Shown here: positions 9,571-18,499 of the stretch, in pieces
Layout: every line of letters starts with the position of its first letter
Numbering within the stretch: position 1 is the first letter of the stretch
Assembly (NCBI GenBank): GCA_947478865.1
Contig: CANJXF010000010.1
Location: forward strand, 24,660 to 88,659
DNA from: Verrucomicrobiales bacterium
GTDB taxonomy: Bacteria; Verrucomicrobiota; Verrucomicrobiia; Limisphaerales; CANJXF01
Reading direction: 5' to 3'
Length of the DNA: 64,000 bases
Notes under the pieces: model-generated
What the model saw: only the letters and a program-made list of their open reading frames with translations
What the model was told of the DNA's origin: nothing
Databases searched by the model: none
Program-made: the position numbers and the translations under genes

Positions 9571-10587
9571 ATGTCTGCGTTGTTTACGATCGAAAATGAA
9601 ATCCGGTACGAAATTGTTCGAAAAATATTCGAAGGCGGCATGGGCATCGTCTACGAAGCCGAACAACTCGGCGCCCGCAACTTCGTCAAACGTGTTGCGC
9701 TAAAAGTCATTCGCCAGAATTACGCCAGCCAAAAATCGTTCATCGAAAACTTTGTTGGAGAAGCCAAGCTGGTCGCGGATTTGATCCATACCAACATTGT
9801 GCAGACCTATCAGCTCGGTGAATCGCGTGGCGTTTATTTCATCGCTATGGAATTGATTCGTGGAGTGAACCTCGAACAATTCACCCAGCAACTCGAAGAT
9901 AAGAAAGCCAAACTGCCTCTGGAACTCGCCGTGTTCATCGCCAGCCGCGTGACCCGCGGACTGGCTTACGCGCATGCGAAAACAGACAAAGACGGCAACC
10001 CGCTCGGCCTGGTGCATCGCGACGTGAGTTTCAAAAACATCATGATCGCGTTCGAAGGTGACGTGAAGTTGACCGATTTCGGCATTGCGAAAGCGCGCGG
10101 TTTCTTGGAGGACAAAGAAGGCGAAGTGGTCGCAGGAAAAGCCGATTACATGAGTCCAGAGCAAGCAGATTTTCGCATCACGGACGGGCGTTCCGATATT
10201 TTTTCCAACGGTGTGGTGCTCGCAAACCTGTTGCTCGGCCGCAATATTTTCAAAGGGGAAAATGCGGAGGCATCCCGGGCAAACATCATGGGAATGCCGA
10301 TTCCAGATTTTCGCCAGCTCGACAATCGCGTTGACGATCGGCTCAATGAAATTCTCCACCGGTCCCTTGTCCATGACCTCGACGAGCGCTACCCTAACGC
10401 CGAGAAATTCCTCTATGACCTGGAACATTATATTTATCACAAAGGTTACGGTCCAACCAACGAGACGCTTGGTCGTTACATCCGCGAACTCTTCGGGCAA
10501 AACACTCCGCATCCAACGGCATCCCGCGGTGAAACCGCACTTATCTCACGCGATCCCGTCACTGCTTCCGTAAAGGCTTTGGAATGA
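9571..10587 (+). CDS. Hanks-type serine/threonine protein kinase
   Basis: A 338-aa soluble protein kinase with no transmembrane segment or extracellular sensor. Visible parts are a glycine loop (FEGGMGIVYEA, ~20-30), ATP-binding Lys45 in RVALKV, Glu64 of helix C, the catalytic loop HRDVSFKN (149-156, with Ser in place of the usual Lys after HRD-x, as seen in some bacterial kinases), DFG at 169-171 and YMSPEQ at 193-198. The C-terminal ~60 residues are unrecognised. The stop overlaps the next start by four bases, so it is translationally coupled to the carbamoylputrescine amidase, which makes that enzyme or the pathway a candidate target; this is inference. Confidence 0.93.
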   Translation: MSALFTIENEIRYEIVRKIFEGGMGIVYEAEQLGARNFVKRVALKVIRQNYASQKSFIENFVGEAKLVADLIHTNIVQTYQLGESRGVYFIAMELIRGVNLEQFTQQLEDKKAKLPLELAVFIASRVTRGLAYAHAKTDKDGNPLGLVHRDVSFKNIMIAFEGDVKLTDFGIAKARGFLEDKEGEVVAGKADYMSPEQADFRITDGRSDIFSNGVVLANLLLGRNIFKGENAEASRANIMGMPIPDFRQLDNRVDDRLNEILHRSLVHDLDERYPNAEKFLYDLEHYIYHKGYGPTNETLGRYIRELFGQNTPHPTASRGETALISRDPVTASVKALE

Positions 10588-11471
10588 CAAAATCTCAGGT
10601 CGTCAATTTGGGTTTGTTGCAGACGGCGTGCACCGCAAGCCCGGCGGAAAATCTCAAAAAAACTTTATCCGTCGCGGAACGGGCCGCAAAGCAAGGGGCG
10701 CAAATCATTTGCACGCAGGAATTGTTTCGCTCGCAGTATTTCTGCCAGAACGAAGATCACGAGAATTTCAAACTGGCTGAATCAATTCCCGGGCCGACCA
10801 CCGCTGCGTTTCAAAAACTCGCAAAAAAATACAAGGTCGTCATCGTCGCGTCACTGTTCGAGAAACGCGCTTCGGGTGTTTATCACAACACAGCGGCAAT
10901 TATCGACGCGGATGGATCGCTCTTGGGAATTTATCGCAAGATGCACATTCCCGACGATCCGCTGTTCTACGAGAAATTTTATTTCACGCCAGGCGATCTT
11001 GGGTTCAAAACCTGGCAAACACGCTATGGAAAAATCGGCGTCTGCATCTGCTGGGACCAATGGTACCCGGAAGCGGCACGCCTCACCGCGATGCAAGGCG
11101 CTGAAATCATTTTCTATCCGACTGCGATCGGTTGGCATCCCTCCGAGAAAAAGGAATATGGCGCCAATCAACATGGCGCGTGGGAAATAATCCAACGCAG
11201 CCACGCCGTGGCGAACGGATGCTACGTCGCTGTCGCCAATCGAATCGGCCTGGAGAAACCGGTCGGCGGCGATGGTCTGGAATTCTGGGGACAGAGTTTT
11301 GTCGCGGGCACTTCCGGGCAGATTCTCGCTAAGGGCAGCGCGGACAAAGAAGAAATTCTCATTGTTCCCGTGGACCTTGCCAAAGTGGATGTGACACGCA
11401 CGCACTGGCCGTTTCTTCGCGATCGCCGCATCGATGCCTATGGCGACCTGACCAAGCGTTTAATTGATTAG
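10584..11471 (+). CDS. aguB: N-carbamoylputrescine amidase
   Basis: Nitrilase-superfamily enzyme that hydrolyses N-carbamoylputrescine to putrescine, CO2 and ammonia in the arginine/agmatine route to polyamines. The Glu-Lys-Cys triad is visible: Glu46 in CTQELF, Lys119 in YRKMHIPDDP and Cys156 in ICWDQWYPE. The segments DPLFYEKFYFTPGD and YPTAIGWHP are typical of AguB rather than general omega-amidases. 295 aa is normal. Agmatine deiminase (AguA) is not in the window. The start overlaps the kinase stop (ATGA). Confidence 0.92.
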   Translation: MTKSQVVNLGLLQTACTASPAENLKKTLSVAERAAKQGAQIICTQELFRSQYFCQNEDHENFKLAESIPGPTTAAFQKLAKKYKVVIVASLFEKRASGVYHNTAAIIDADGSLLGIYRKMHIPDDPLFYEKFYFTPGDLGFKTWQTRYGKIGVCICWDQWYPEAARLTAMQGAEIIFYPTAIGWHPSEKKEYGANQHGAWEIIQRSHAVANGCYVAVANRIGLEKPVGGDGLEFWGQSFVAGTSGQILAKGSADKEEILIVPVDLAKVDVTRTHWPFLRDRRIDAYGDLTKRLID

Positions 11472-11535
11472 CCCGGCAGATTTCGATGCGGATGACACAA
11501 GCGGAGTTTGAAGGGCGGTCCGCTCCATTTGTCCA

Positions 11536-12393
11536 ATGAACCTCGTTCCCTATCGCGGACGGATCGCGCCCTCGCCGACCGGCTATCTTCATCTCGGTCA
11601 CGCGCGAACCTTTTGGATCGCGCAACAGCGCGCACGGCAGAACCACGGCAAACTGATCCTGCGCAATGAAGATTTGGACTCAGCTCGCTGCAAAAATGAA
11701 TTTGTCAGCGCGATGTATGAAGATTTGCGATGGTTCGGCCTCAATTGGAACGAAGGACCTGATCGCGCTGGACCGTTTGGCCCGTATTCCCAAAGTGAAC
11801 GGCGCGCTGTTTATCTGGGCGCGCTGCATCAATTGCGCGAAGCCGGTTTAATTTACTCCTGCACCTGCTCGCGCCAGGATGTCTTGCGCTCCTTGCAAGC
11901 GCCTCATCAGGGTGAAGAAGAACCCGTCTATCCAGGAACTTGCAGGGCAAAACTGGAACTCGGAACATCTAACTCGGCGCCCGCACTGACCCGCCCTGCA
12001 TTCAACTGGCGGTTCCGGGTGCCCGATGGCGAAACTGTTTCCTTTGTCGATGCACATCTGGGGCCGCAACAGTTTGTCGCCGGCAAAGATTTTGGCGACT
12101 TCATCGTTTGGCGACACGATAATGTTCCTGCCTACCAGCTCGCCGTCGTGGTGGATGATTCGCAAATGCAAATCACTGAAGTCGTTCGCGGTGCGGACCT
12201 CCTGGTTTCTACCGCGCGACAACTCTTGCTCTACCGCGCGTTGCGGTTGAATCCGCCCAGTTTCTATCACTGCGATTTAATGACCGATGAAAACGGCGTT
12301 CGTCTGGCCAAGCGCCACGATGCCCTTAGTCTTCGCGCTTTGCGCTCTCAAGGCGCGGACCCAATCCAGTTGCGCGTAAACTGGACTCCCTGA
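11536..12393 (+). CDS. gluQ: glutamyl-Q tRNA(Asp) synthetase
   Basis: A GluRS paralogue without the anticodon-binding domain that attaches glutamate to queuosine in tRNA-Asp. The 285-aa protein starts with GRIAPSPTGYLHLGHARTF (class I HIGH-type motif at 19-22), has a zinc site CTC...YPGTC typical of GluQ-RS, and a KMSKS-like RLAKRHDA. The absence of a C-terminal anticodon domain separates it from GltX. A short stretch at 11950-11978 (ELGTSNSAP) has repetitive GGAACTCGGAACATCTAAC DNA and may be a small inserted segment. Confidence 0.93.
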   Translation: MNLVPYRGRIAPSPTGYLHLGHARTFWIAQQRARQNHGKLILRNEDLDSARCKNEFVSAMYEDLRWFGLNWNEGPDRAGPFGPYSQSERRAVYLGALHQLREAGLIYSCTCSRQDVLRSLQAPHQGEEEPVYPGTCRAKLELGTSNSAPALTRPAFNWRFRVPDGETVSFVDAHLGPQQFVAGKDFGDFIVWRHDNVPAYQLAVVVDDSQMQITEVVRGADLLVSTARQLLLYRALRLNPPSFYHCDLMTDENGVRLAKRHDALSLRALRSQGADPIQLRVNWTP

Positions 12394-12500
12394 TGCACCG
12401 CGACTCAGATGAATTCGCGTCTGTGCTTCCGCAAAAAAACTTTTCATTTTCCAAGCTCAACCGTAACGTCATTCCTCAATCACCAGTCAATTTTGTGAAT

Positions 12501-13433
12501 ATGATCAATCAAAATAGAGCGCTTCCGATGCAAGGAATCATACCGCCGATGATCACCCCGTTGAAATCATCGGACGAACTGGATCACGCCGGGTTGGAGA
12601 GATTGATCGAACACATCCTGGGTGGTGGAGTGCATGGACTTTTTATTCTAGGCACCAGCGGCGAGGCGCCAAGCTTGAGCTATCGGTTGCGACGCGAATT
12701 AATCGAGCGCGCCTGCCAACTAGTGAAAGGACGCGTCCCGGTCATGGTGGGAATAACCGACACATCGCTCGTTGAAGCGCTTGGGTTGGCACGATATGCC
12801 GCTGATTGCGGGGCGGCCGCAGTTGTGACCTCCACCCCATATTATGTCCCGATCGGCCAACCGGAACTGGTGGAGTTTGTAAAAAGGCTGGTGGGAGAAC
12901 TCCCGTTGCCGCTTTTCCTCTACAACATGCCGCAAATGACGAAAATCATTTTCGAAATAGACACCCTCAAACAGGTCTCGCATCTGGAAGGCATCATTGG
13001 GGTCAAGGATAGCGGTGGGAATATGGAATACTTCAACCAGCTGCTGGAACTTAAACAACTCCGTCCTGACTGGTCGGTGCTGGTCGGACCGGAAAGCTAT
13101 CTGGCGGAAACGGTGCATCGCGGCGGCGATGGCGGGGTGAATGGCGGCGCGAATTTTTACCCAAGCCTTTTTGTGGATTTATATCAAGCGGTCCGCGACG
13201 GGAATGCCGCGCGCGAGGCCGAGTTGCAGAGAATAGTTCTTCAGGTTGGCAACATTTATTCGGTGGGCCGGCATGCTTCAGCGGTGATCAAGGGAATGAA
13301 GTGCGCCTGCTCGTTGCTCGGCCTGTGCGATGATTTTATGACCGAACCTTTCGCGCGATTCAATCCGCCCGAACGAGAACGGGTCCGTGGCATTCTTGAA
13401 TCCTTGAATCTCCTGAAACCCGCAACCCGCTGA
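12501..13433 (+). CDS. DapA/NanA-family aldolase (dihydrodipicolinate synthase-like)
   Basis: A 310-aa class I aldolase of the DHDPS/N-acetylneuraminate lyase superfamily. Start chosen at 12501 (MINQNRALPMQGIIPPMITP); an upstream ATG at 12393 would add 36 unrelated residues. Visible are the GTSGE motif (51-55), Tyr141 in LYNMP and Schiff-base Lys169 in GVKDSGG. After the tyrosine the sequence reads PQMT, where true DapA has PSRT; the arginine that binds the aspartate-semialdehyde carboxylate is missing, so lysine synthesis is unlikely. Ten bases downstream lies a sialidase-like lipoprotein, so a sugar-acid lyase role is plausible. Confidence 0.85.
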   Translation: MINQNRALPMQGIIPPMITPLKSSDELDHAGLERLIEHILGGGVHGLFILGTSGEAPSLSYRLRRELIERACQLVKGRVPVMVGITDTSLVEALGLARYAADCGAAAVVTSTPYYVPIGQPELVEFVKRLVGELPLPLFLYNMPQMTKIIFEIDTLKQVSHLEGIIGVKDSGGNMEYFNQLLELKQLRPDWSVLVGPESYLAETVHRGGDGGVNGGANFYPSLFVDLYQAVRDGNAAREAELQRIVLQVGNIYSVGRHASAVIKGMKCACSLLGLCDDFMTEPFARFNPPERERVRGILESLNLLKPATR

Positions 13434-13442
13434 GTTGGCCGT

Positions 13443-14531
13443 ATGAATCCACTAAAGCCGATTCTCATCCTGTCCGCTGGAATTTTCATTTTTACCGGAT
13501 GCAGGACTACCTCCATGAAACCATCGGAAATGGCAAGCGATGATGGACGCGCTGGGGTATTGCGCTCAGAATATATTTTCGAGACCGCTCCCTTTCCCGA
13601 ATGCCATGCCTCCACCATCGTAGAGACCAAGAGCGGCCTGGCTGCGGCTTGGTTCGGCGGCACGAGAGAGAAAAATCCAGATGTGGGAATCTGGCTCTCT
13701 AGATTCGAATCGGGAAAATGGACTGCCCCGGTTGAGGTCGTGAACGGCGTGGAATCGCCCACCAACCGCTATCCATGCTGGAACCCGGTTTTGTTTCAGC
13801 CCAAGTCAGGGCCGCTTTTGCTCTTCTACAAGGTTGGCCCCAGTCCTTCGACCTGGTGGGGAATGCTGACAACTTCAGGGGACGGCGGAAAATCCTGGTC
13901 CGCACCGCGGCGACTGCCCGAAGGAGTGGTCGGCCCCATCAAGAATAAACCGGTGCAATTGGCGAATGGCGATCTGTTGTGCCCGAGCAGCAGCGAGGAC
14001 GCAGGTTGGCGGGTCCACTTCGAGCGCACCAAGGACCTCGGGAAAACCTGGGAAATGACCGGACCGCTCAACGATGGAATGCAAATCGGAGCAATTCAAC
14101 CCAGTATTCTTTTTCATCAAGGCCAGACGCTTCAAGCGGTGGGGAGAACAAAGCAAAAGAAGATCTTCCAAATCTGGTCCAAGGATAATGGCCACACGTG
14201 GGAAGAAATGACTCTGACCGACTTACCCAATCCAAATTCCGGGACGGATGCAGTTACGTTAAAAAATGGGAGCTACCTCTTGGTTTATAACCACACTCCC
14301 AACCAGCGCTCTCCTCTAAATGTGGCCGTATCTTCCGATGGACGGGAATGGCAGGCTGCTATCGTGCTCGAAAATGTGCCCGGGGAATACTCCTATCCCG
14401 CGGTGATTCAAACTCGGGATGGACTAGTGCACATCACCTACACTTGGAATCGAAAACGCGTGAAGCACGTGGTGATTGACCCTGAGAATCTGCACCTTCG
14501 TCCGATGGCAGACGGTGCATGGCCTCATTGA
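13443..14531 (+). CDS. sialidase-like (BNR-repeat) lipoprotein
   Basis: A 362-aa exported protein with a lipoprotein signal (ILSAGIFIFTGC, lipobox Cys ~20). The mature part resembles the six-bladed sialidase superfamily: FPECHASTIVETKSG followed by AAWFGGTREKNPDVGIW, two Asp-box-like turns (SGDGGKSWSAP and SKDNGHTWEEM) and SYPAVIQTRDGLVHITYTWNR. This combination matches the exo-alpha-sialidase-like family of Planctomycetes and Verrucomicrobia, whose substrate is often not sialic acid. It is coupled to the DapA/NanA-like lyase upstream. An envelope-anchored glycosidase is likely; true neuraminidase activity is uncertain. Confidence 0.83.
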   Translation: MNPLKPILILSAGIFIFTGCRTTSMKPSEMASDDGRAGVLRSEYIFETAPFPECHASTIVETKSGLAAAWFGGTREKNPDVGIWLSRFESGKWTAPVEVVNGVESPTNRYPCWNPVLFQPKSGPLLLFYKVGPSPSTWWGMLTTSGDGGKSWSAPRRLPEGVVGPIKNKPVQLANGDLLCPSSSEDAGWRVHFERTKDLGKTWEMTGPLNDGMQIGAIQPSILFHQGQTLQAVGRTKQKKIFQIWSKDNGHTWEEMTLTDLPNPNSGTDAVTLKNGSYLLVYNHTPNQRSPLNVAVSSDGREWQAAIVLENVPGEYSYPAVIQTRDGLVHITYTWNRKRVKHVVIDPENLHLRPMADGAWPH

Positions 14532-14581
14532 GGTTTTCCACACTCAGATTTTGTTTTGCGGGAAGGTCTGTAAGCTAAATC

Positions 14582-15160
14582 TTAGCGGCCGCTTTTCTTC
14601 AGAAGGTCCAATTTTGCTTTAGCTTCACGAATCAGGAACTTGAATTCGGCGAGTTGCTCTGATGCGAGCAGGATTCGGCTTCCAGCAGGCTGATATGGAG
14701 TTTGGATGGCGGTTTGCAAAGTTCCTGGCTGGCGGTTTGTGCAGTAGGCCAGGATTCGCAGATCCGCTCGCGTCCTATAAATGGCATGAAAGTTTGGCAA
14801 TGAGGTCACGGCCACATCCACCTTTCCTAAATAATCAATTCCTTCGAGCAGAGAATCCAATTCGTCGTAATCAACCACGAGTCTATACTCCGCCAGGTTC
14901 TCCTCTTTAATGCCAACGGTGATCCCGTATTCCTTTTGACCAATAGCCACGTCGGCAGACTCTTTAAAGGCTACTGAGATGACAGCCCCTTTCGCCGTAA
15001 CGGACCCTACCGGCGCGTACGCTTTGACAATCACCTTGTTGACCTGATTTTCAAAGGCCTCAATCTTGGTGTAGAGGGTAATTGAATTCGTTTCATCTGC
15101 CCGGACAAGCAGTGAAGAGCAAACTGCAATCAGTACGAATACGACATTTTTTAAGCGCAT
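14582..15160 (-). CDS. small secreted protein of unknown function
   Basis: A 192-aa protein with a signal peptide (MRLKNVVFVLIAVCSSLLVRADE). No domain is recognised. The mature part is soluble, mixed alpha/beta by appearance (ITVGIKEENLAEYRLVVDYDELDSLLEGIDYL), and ends in a Lys-rich helix (IREAKAKLDLLKKSGR). It is preceded by a 237-bp gap, is convergent with the sialidase gene, and looks monocistronic. Confidence 0.7.
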   Translation of the reverse strand: MRLKNVVFVLIAVCSSLLVRADETNSITLYTKIEAFENQVNKVIVKAYAPVGSVTAKGAVISVAFKESADVAIGQKEYGITVGIKEENLAEYRLVVDYDELDSLLEGIDYLGKVDVAVTSLPNFHAIYRTRADLRILAYCTNRQPGTLQTAIQTPYQPAGSRILLASEQLAEFKFLIREAKAKLDLLKKSGR

Positions 15161-15280
15161 AATCTATCTCCTTTCATTGAATCCATCCCGAACACGGCGT
15201 GAATGAGCTTCGCTATTGGCCATAAACAGGTAATGTGTTTTTGACGATGCACAAACGCCGGCATTCAATCGAATTGCACC

Positions 15281-15299
15281 AAGGGACACCCTGTCCCTT
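15281..15299. repeat. short perfect palindrome in an intergenic gap
   Basis: Within the 237-bp gap 15161-15397 there is an 8-bp inverted repeat AAGGGACA/TGTCCCTT with a 3-base loop. On the plus strand only a short T-rich tract follows, and on the minus strand, the direction of both neighbouring genes, none follows, so it is not a convincing terminator. It could be a REP-like element or a protein site. Confidence 0.5.
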
Positions 15300-15397
15300 T
15301 TGCCTTTAACGACCTCCTAGGGTTTTCCCGATAGCCGCAAAAACTGTCCCACGGATTCTATCCAACGTGGAGATTATGATCTATGTCGCTATTTATC

Positions 15398-16468
15398 TTA
15401 AGCAGTCTCCAACGACGATTTCAGGGCTGGATAATCCGTGTAGCCCACTGCTCCATCCGCATAAAAAGTAGAGGTATCAAACTCGTTCAACGGCGCGTTT
15501 ACCCTGAGTCGTTCCGACAAATCTGGATTCGAAATAAATTGTTTTCCAAAGGCGACGGCATCCGCTTCGTTCGCAGCCAGAACCTGTTCTGCGGTTTCCT
15601 TGGTGAAACCTTCATTGGCAACCCAAACGCCGCCAAACGCCGCCTTGAGTTTCGGGCCCAACCGATTCTCGCCCAGCGATTCGCGTGCGCAGATGAAGGC
15701 GATGCCCCGTTGCCCCAGTTCCTTGGCCACATAGCCGAACGTTGCGGCAGGATTTGAATCGCCCATGTCGTGAGCATCGCCGCGGGGGGCGAGGTGCATG
15801 CCGACGCGTCCCCCGCCCCAAACCGAGATCACGGCATCCGTTACTTCGAGCATCAGTCGCGCACGGTTTTCAATTACTCCACCATAGTTGTCGTTACGCA
15901 GATTGGTCTTGTCCTGCAAAAATTGGTCGAGCAGGTATCCGTTGGCACCGTGGATTTCGACGCCGTCGAATCCTGCACGCTTCGCGTTGGCTGCGCCTTT
16001 TCGGTATTCTTCAATAATTCCGGCAATCTCGTGCGTTTCCAGGGCGCGCGGCGTGACAAAGGATTTTTTTGGACACAACAGACTGACGTGTCCGGCGGGA
16101 GCAAAGGCGCTAGGCGCGAGCGGCAATTTGCCATCGAGATAGATTGGATCGGAAATACGACCAACATGCCAAAGTTGCAGTACCATCGTTCCGCCAGCCT
16201 GATGCACCGCTTCCGTGATCGCGCGCCAGCCCTCCACTTGAGCGTCGGACCAGATGCCGGGGGTGTTCGGATAACCGACACCCATCGGCGAAACCGAAGT
16301 CGCTTCACTGATAATCAGTCCAGCCGAGGCGCGCTGGGTGTAATACTTGAGCATCAGGGCATTGGGAACACGGCCTTCGCTGGCGCGACAACGGGTGAGC
16401 GGCGCCATGAAAATGCGGTTGCGCAAGTGCAGGTCACCGACGGAGATTGGGTCAAATAGATTTGGCAT
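15398..16468 (-). CDS. alkene reductase, Old Yellow Enzyme family
   Basis: FMN-dependent NAD(P)H reductase of activated alkenes, 356 aa from the ATG at 16468 (MPNLFDPISVGDLHLRNRI; the 24 codons before it lack homology). TIM-barrel OYE marks are FMAPLTRCRA, LQLWHVGRIS and HGANGYLLDQFLQDKTNLR, with the His-x-x-Asn substrate-binding pair and the proton-donating Tyr of the classical OYE group. RVGMHLAPRGD and GKQFISNPDLSERLR contribute to flavin binding. Likely role is detoxification of electrophilic enones or nitro compounds; the natural substrate cannot be told from sequence. Confidence 0.95.
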   Translation of the reverse strand: MPNLFDPISVGDLHLRNRIFMAPLTRCRASEGRVPNALMLKYYTQRASAGLIISEATSVSPMGVGYPNTPGIWSDAQVEGWRAITEAVHQAGGTMVLQLWHVGRISDPIYLDGKLPLAPSAFAPAGHVSLLCPKKSFVTPRALETHEIAGIIEEYRKGAANAKRAGFDGVEIHGANGYLLDQFLQDKTNLRNDNYGGVIENRARLMLEVTDAVISVWGGGRVGMHLAPRGDAHDMGDSNPAATFGYVAKELGQRGIAFICARESLGENRLGPKLKAAFGGVWVANEGFTKETAEQVLAANEADAVAFGKQFISNPDLSERLRVNAPLNEFDTSTFYADGAVGYTDYPALKSSLETA

Positions 16469-16578
16469 GAGTAAAATAAAATTGTTCGTCTGCGCGCAAC
16501 TTAGACGAGGCGCGAAATGTGTCAAATGTTGGATTGCCAATTTTGCAGAGAAGCCCGCGACCCGATGACAAGGCGGAT

Positions 16579-18465
16579 CTAGAGTTCAACTTGCATTCCT
16601 AATTCGACCACGCGATTGGGCGGAAGCTTGAAAAATGACGCGGCGCTGAGCGCATTTCTCGACATAATCGCGAAAAGACTTTCTCTCCAGAGCGCCATGC
16701 CGCGGGCGGGGCCGGGAATGAGTGTTTCTTTGCTCAGAAAATAGGTGATTTGTTCCGGCTTCATTTGCAAGCCGTGTTCCGCCGTGCGCTGCAATAATTT
16801 CGGGATATCCCGCTCTTCCATGAAACCGTAGTGGCCAACCACTCGGTAAAAACTGTCTCCGATGGATTCCACCTCGATGCGCTTTTCCTCCTCGACGTAC
16901 GGCATGTCATGAGAAACTACGGTCAAGAAGACAACTCGTTCATGGAGAACTTTGTTGTGCTTTAAATTGTGCAGCAGTGCAACCGGCGTTGCGCCCAGTC
17001 TTCCGGCTAAGAAGATCGCGGTCCCCCTCACCCTCGTGGGAGGGTTTGTCTTAAGATTCTCCAGGACAAAGGACAACGGGAGAGTCGAATCTTGCAATCG
17101 TTCTGCGAGAATTCGACGCCCTGATTTCCAAGTCGTCAGGAATGTAAAAATGATCAAGCCCACCACAAGGGGAAACCAGCCGCCGTGAACAATTTTCAAA
17201 CCGTTGGCAGCGAAGAAGGCAACCTCAACGACCAGAAACGGGGCGCAAATCGCAAGCGCTTTGAGCCTGCTCCAATTCCAGAGACGCCTGCCCGCAAAAT
17301 AGAAAAGAATCGTGGTGATAACCATCGTCATGCTGACGGCTATTCCGTAGGCTGCCGCCAAATTGCTGGAGGATCCGAATCCAACAACCAGGGCAATGCA
17401 CGCCAGCATCAGGACCCAATTCAAATGGCCGATGTAGATTTGCCCCTTTTCCATGGATGACGTCTGCTCGATTTTCAAGCGTGGGAAGTAGCCCAGTTGC
17501 ACCGCTTGCATGGTGAGAGAAAACGCGCCGGAGATCAGGGCCTGGGACGCAATCACGGCCGCGCACGCGGCCAGACCGACCAAAGGGAAGAGCGACCAGT
17601 TTGGCGCCAGCCTGAAAAAAGGATTCGCGGCCGCAGTTGGATCACCTAAAAGCAATGCCCCTTGGCCGAAATAATTCAGGATGAGTGCGGGCAGGACCAA
17701 TCCCAGCCAGGCCCGGCGAATGGCTCGCTTTCCAAAATGTCCCATATCCGCGTAGAGAGCTTCTGAGCCTGTCACCGCAAGGAATACCGCACCAAGAACT
17801 ACAAACCCTTTTCCACCGTTCTCATACAGAAAGCGAACGCCATAAACCGGATTAAGTGCAGCGAAGACTTGCGGAAAAGCAATAATACCTTTGATTCCCA
17901 AGAGTGCGATGACGAAGAACCAGACCAGAGTGATGATCCCGAAAATATTTCCAATCTTGGCGGAACCAAAGCGTTGCACGGAAAACAGTCCAACCAAAAT
18001 GCCAACGGTGATAGGTATAATATATGGATCAAAAAAGGGAGTCGCTACATTCAGCCCTTCCACTGCGCTCAAGACGGATATCGCAGGGGTGATCATCCCA
18101 TCGCCATAAAGGAGGGCGGTTCCGAAAACGCCAAGGAGAATCATCAGTTTTCCCATCCGATTCAATGGAGGACCACCCTCCGGAAAAGCCAGCGAGAGCA
18201 ACGCTAAAATACCCCCTTCTCCCTTGTTATCCGCGCGGAGAATGAGCCCCAGGTATTTGATTGAGACAATGATGATGAGGGACCAGACAATGAGCGAGAG
18301 CACACCAAAGATATTGTCTCTGGACGCATCGATGCCATGCACACCATGAAAGCATTCTTTCAAAGCGTAAAGGGGGCTGGTGCCGATGTCTCCGTAGACG
18401 ACGCCAAGGGCGCCAACGCAAAGGACTAATAGCCGACTCCGTCCGGTCGTTGCTTTCTGTGTCAT
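16579..18465 (-). CDS. kup: KUP-family potassium transporter
   Basis: Proton-coupled potassium uptake across the inner membrane. The 628-aa length and layout fit: about 12 transmembrane helices in the first ~430 residues, including VLCVGALGVVYGDIGTSPLYALKE and ALLYGDGMITPAISVLSAVEGL, then a cytoplasmic C-terminal domain (VFLTVVSHDMPYVEEEKRI, YGFMEERDIPKLL). The ATG at 18465 is preferred over 18483. A c-di-AMP riboswitch lies directly upstream, which links expression to potassium and osmotic homeostasis. Confidence 0.97.
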   Translation of the reverse strand: MTQKATTGRSRLLVLCVGALGVVYGDIGTSPLYALKECFHGVHGIDASRDNIFGVLSLIVWSLIIIVSIKYLGLILRADNKGEGGILALLSLAFPEGGPPLNRMGKLMILLGVFGTALLYGDGMITPAISVLSAVEGLNVATPFFDPYIIPITVGILVGLFSVQRFGSAKIGNIFGIITLVWFFVIALLGIKGIIAFPQVFAALNPVYGVRFLYENGGKGFVVLGAVFLAVTGSEALYADMGHFGKRAIRRAWLGLVLPALILNYFGQGALLLGDPTAAANPFFRLAPNWSLFPLVGLAACAAVIASQALISGAFSLTMQAVQLGYFPRLKIEQTSSMEKGQIYIGHLNWVLMLACIALVVGFGSSSNLAAAYGIAVSMTMVITTILFYFAGRRLWNWSRLKALAICAPFLVVEVAFFAANGLKIVHGGWFPLVVGLIIFTFLTTWKSGRRILAERLQDSTLPLSFVLENLKTNPPTRVRGTAIFLAGRLGATPVALLHNLKHNKVLHERVVFLTVVSHDMPYVEEEKRIEVESIGDSFYRVVGHYGFMEERDIPKLLQRTAEHGLQMKPEQITYFLSKETLIPGPARGMALWRESLFAIMSRNALSAASFFKLPPNRVVELGMQVEL

Positions 18466-18499
18466 ATAAACTTTCGAGAGCAACCCAAAGAGGATTGCA

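Noticed and set aside
12393..12500. Upstream ATG extension of the DapA-like gene overlapping the gluQ stop
   Set aside because: The 36 added residues have no similarity to the family, and the core begins normally at 12501.
12501..13433. Assignment as dapA (lysine biosynthesis)
   Set aside because: The YNxPxRT arginine typical of DHDPS is replaced by Met, and no lysine pathway genes are nearby.
15281..15299. Palindrome AAGGGACA/TGTCCCTT as a terminator of the OYE gene
   Set aside because: No T-run on the minus strand, which is the direction of the gene; kept only as an inverted repeat.
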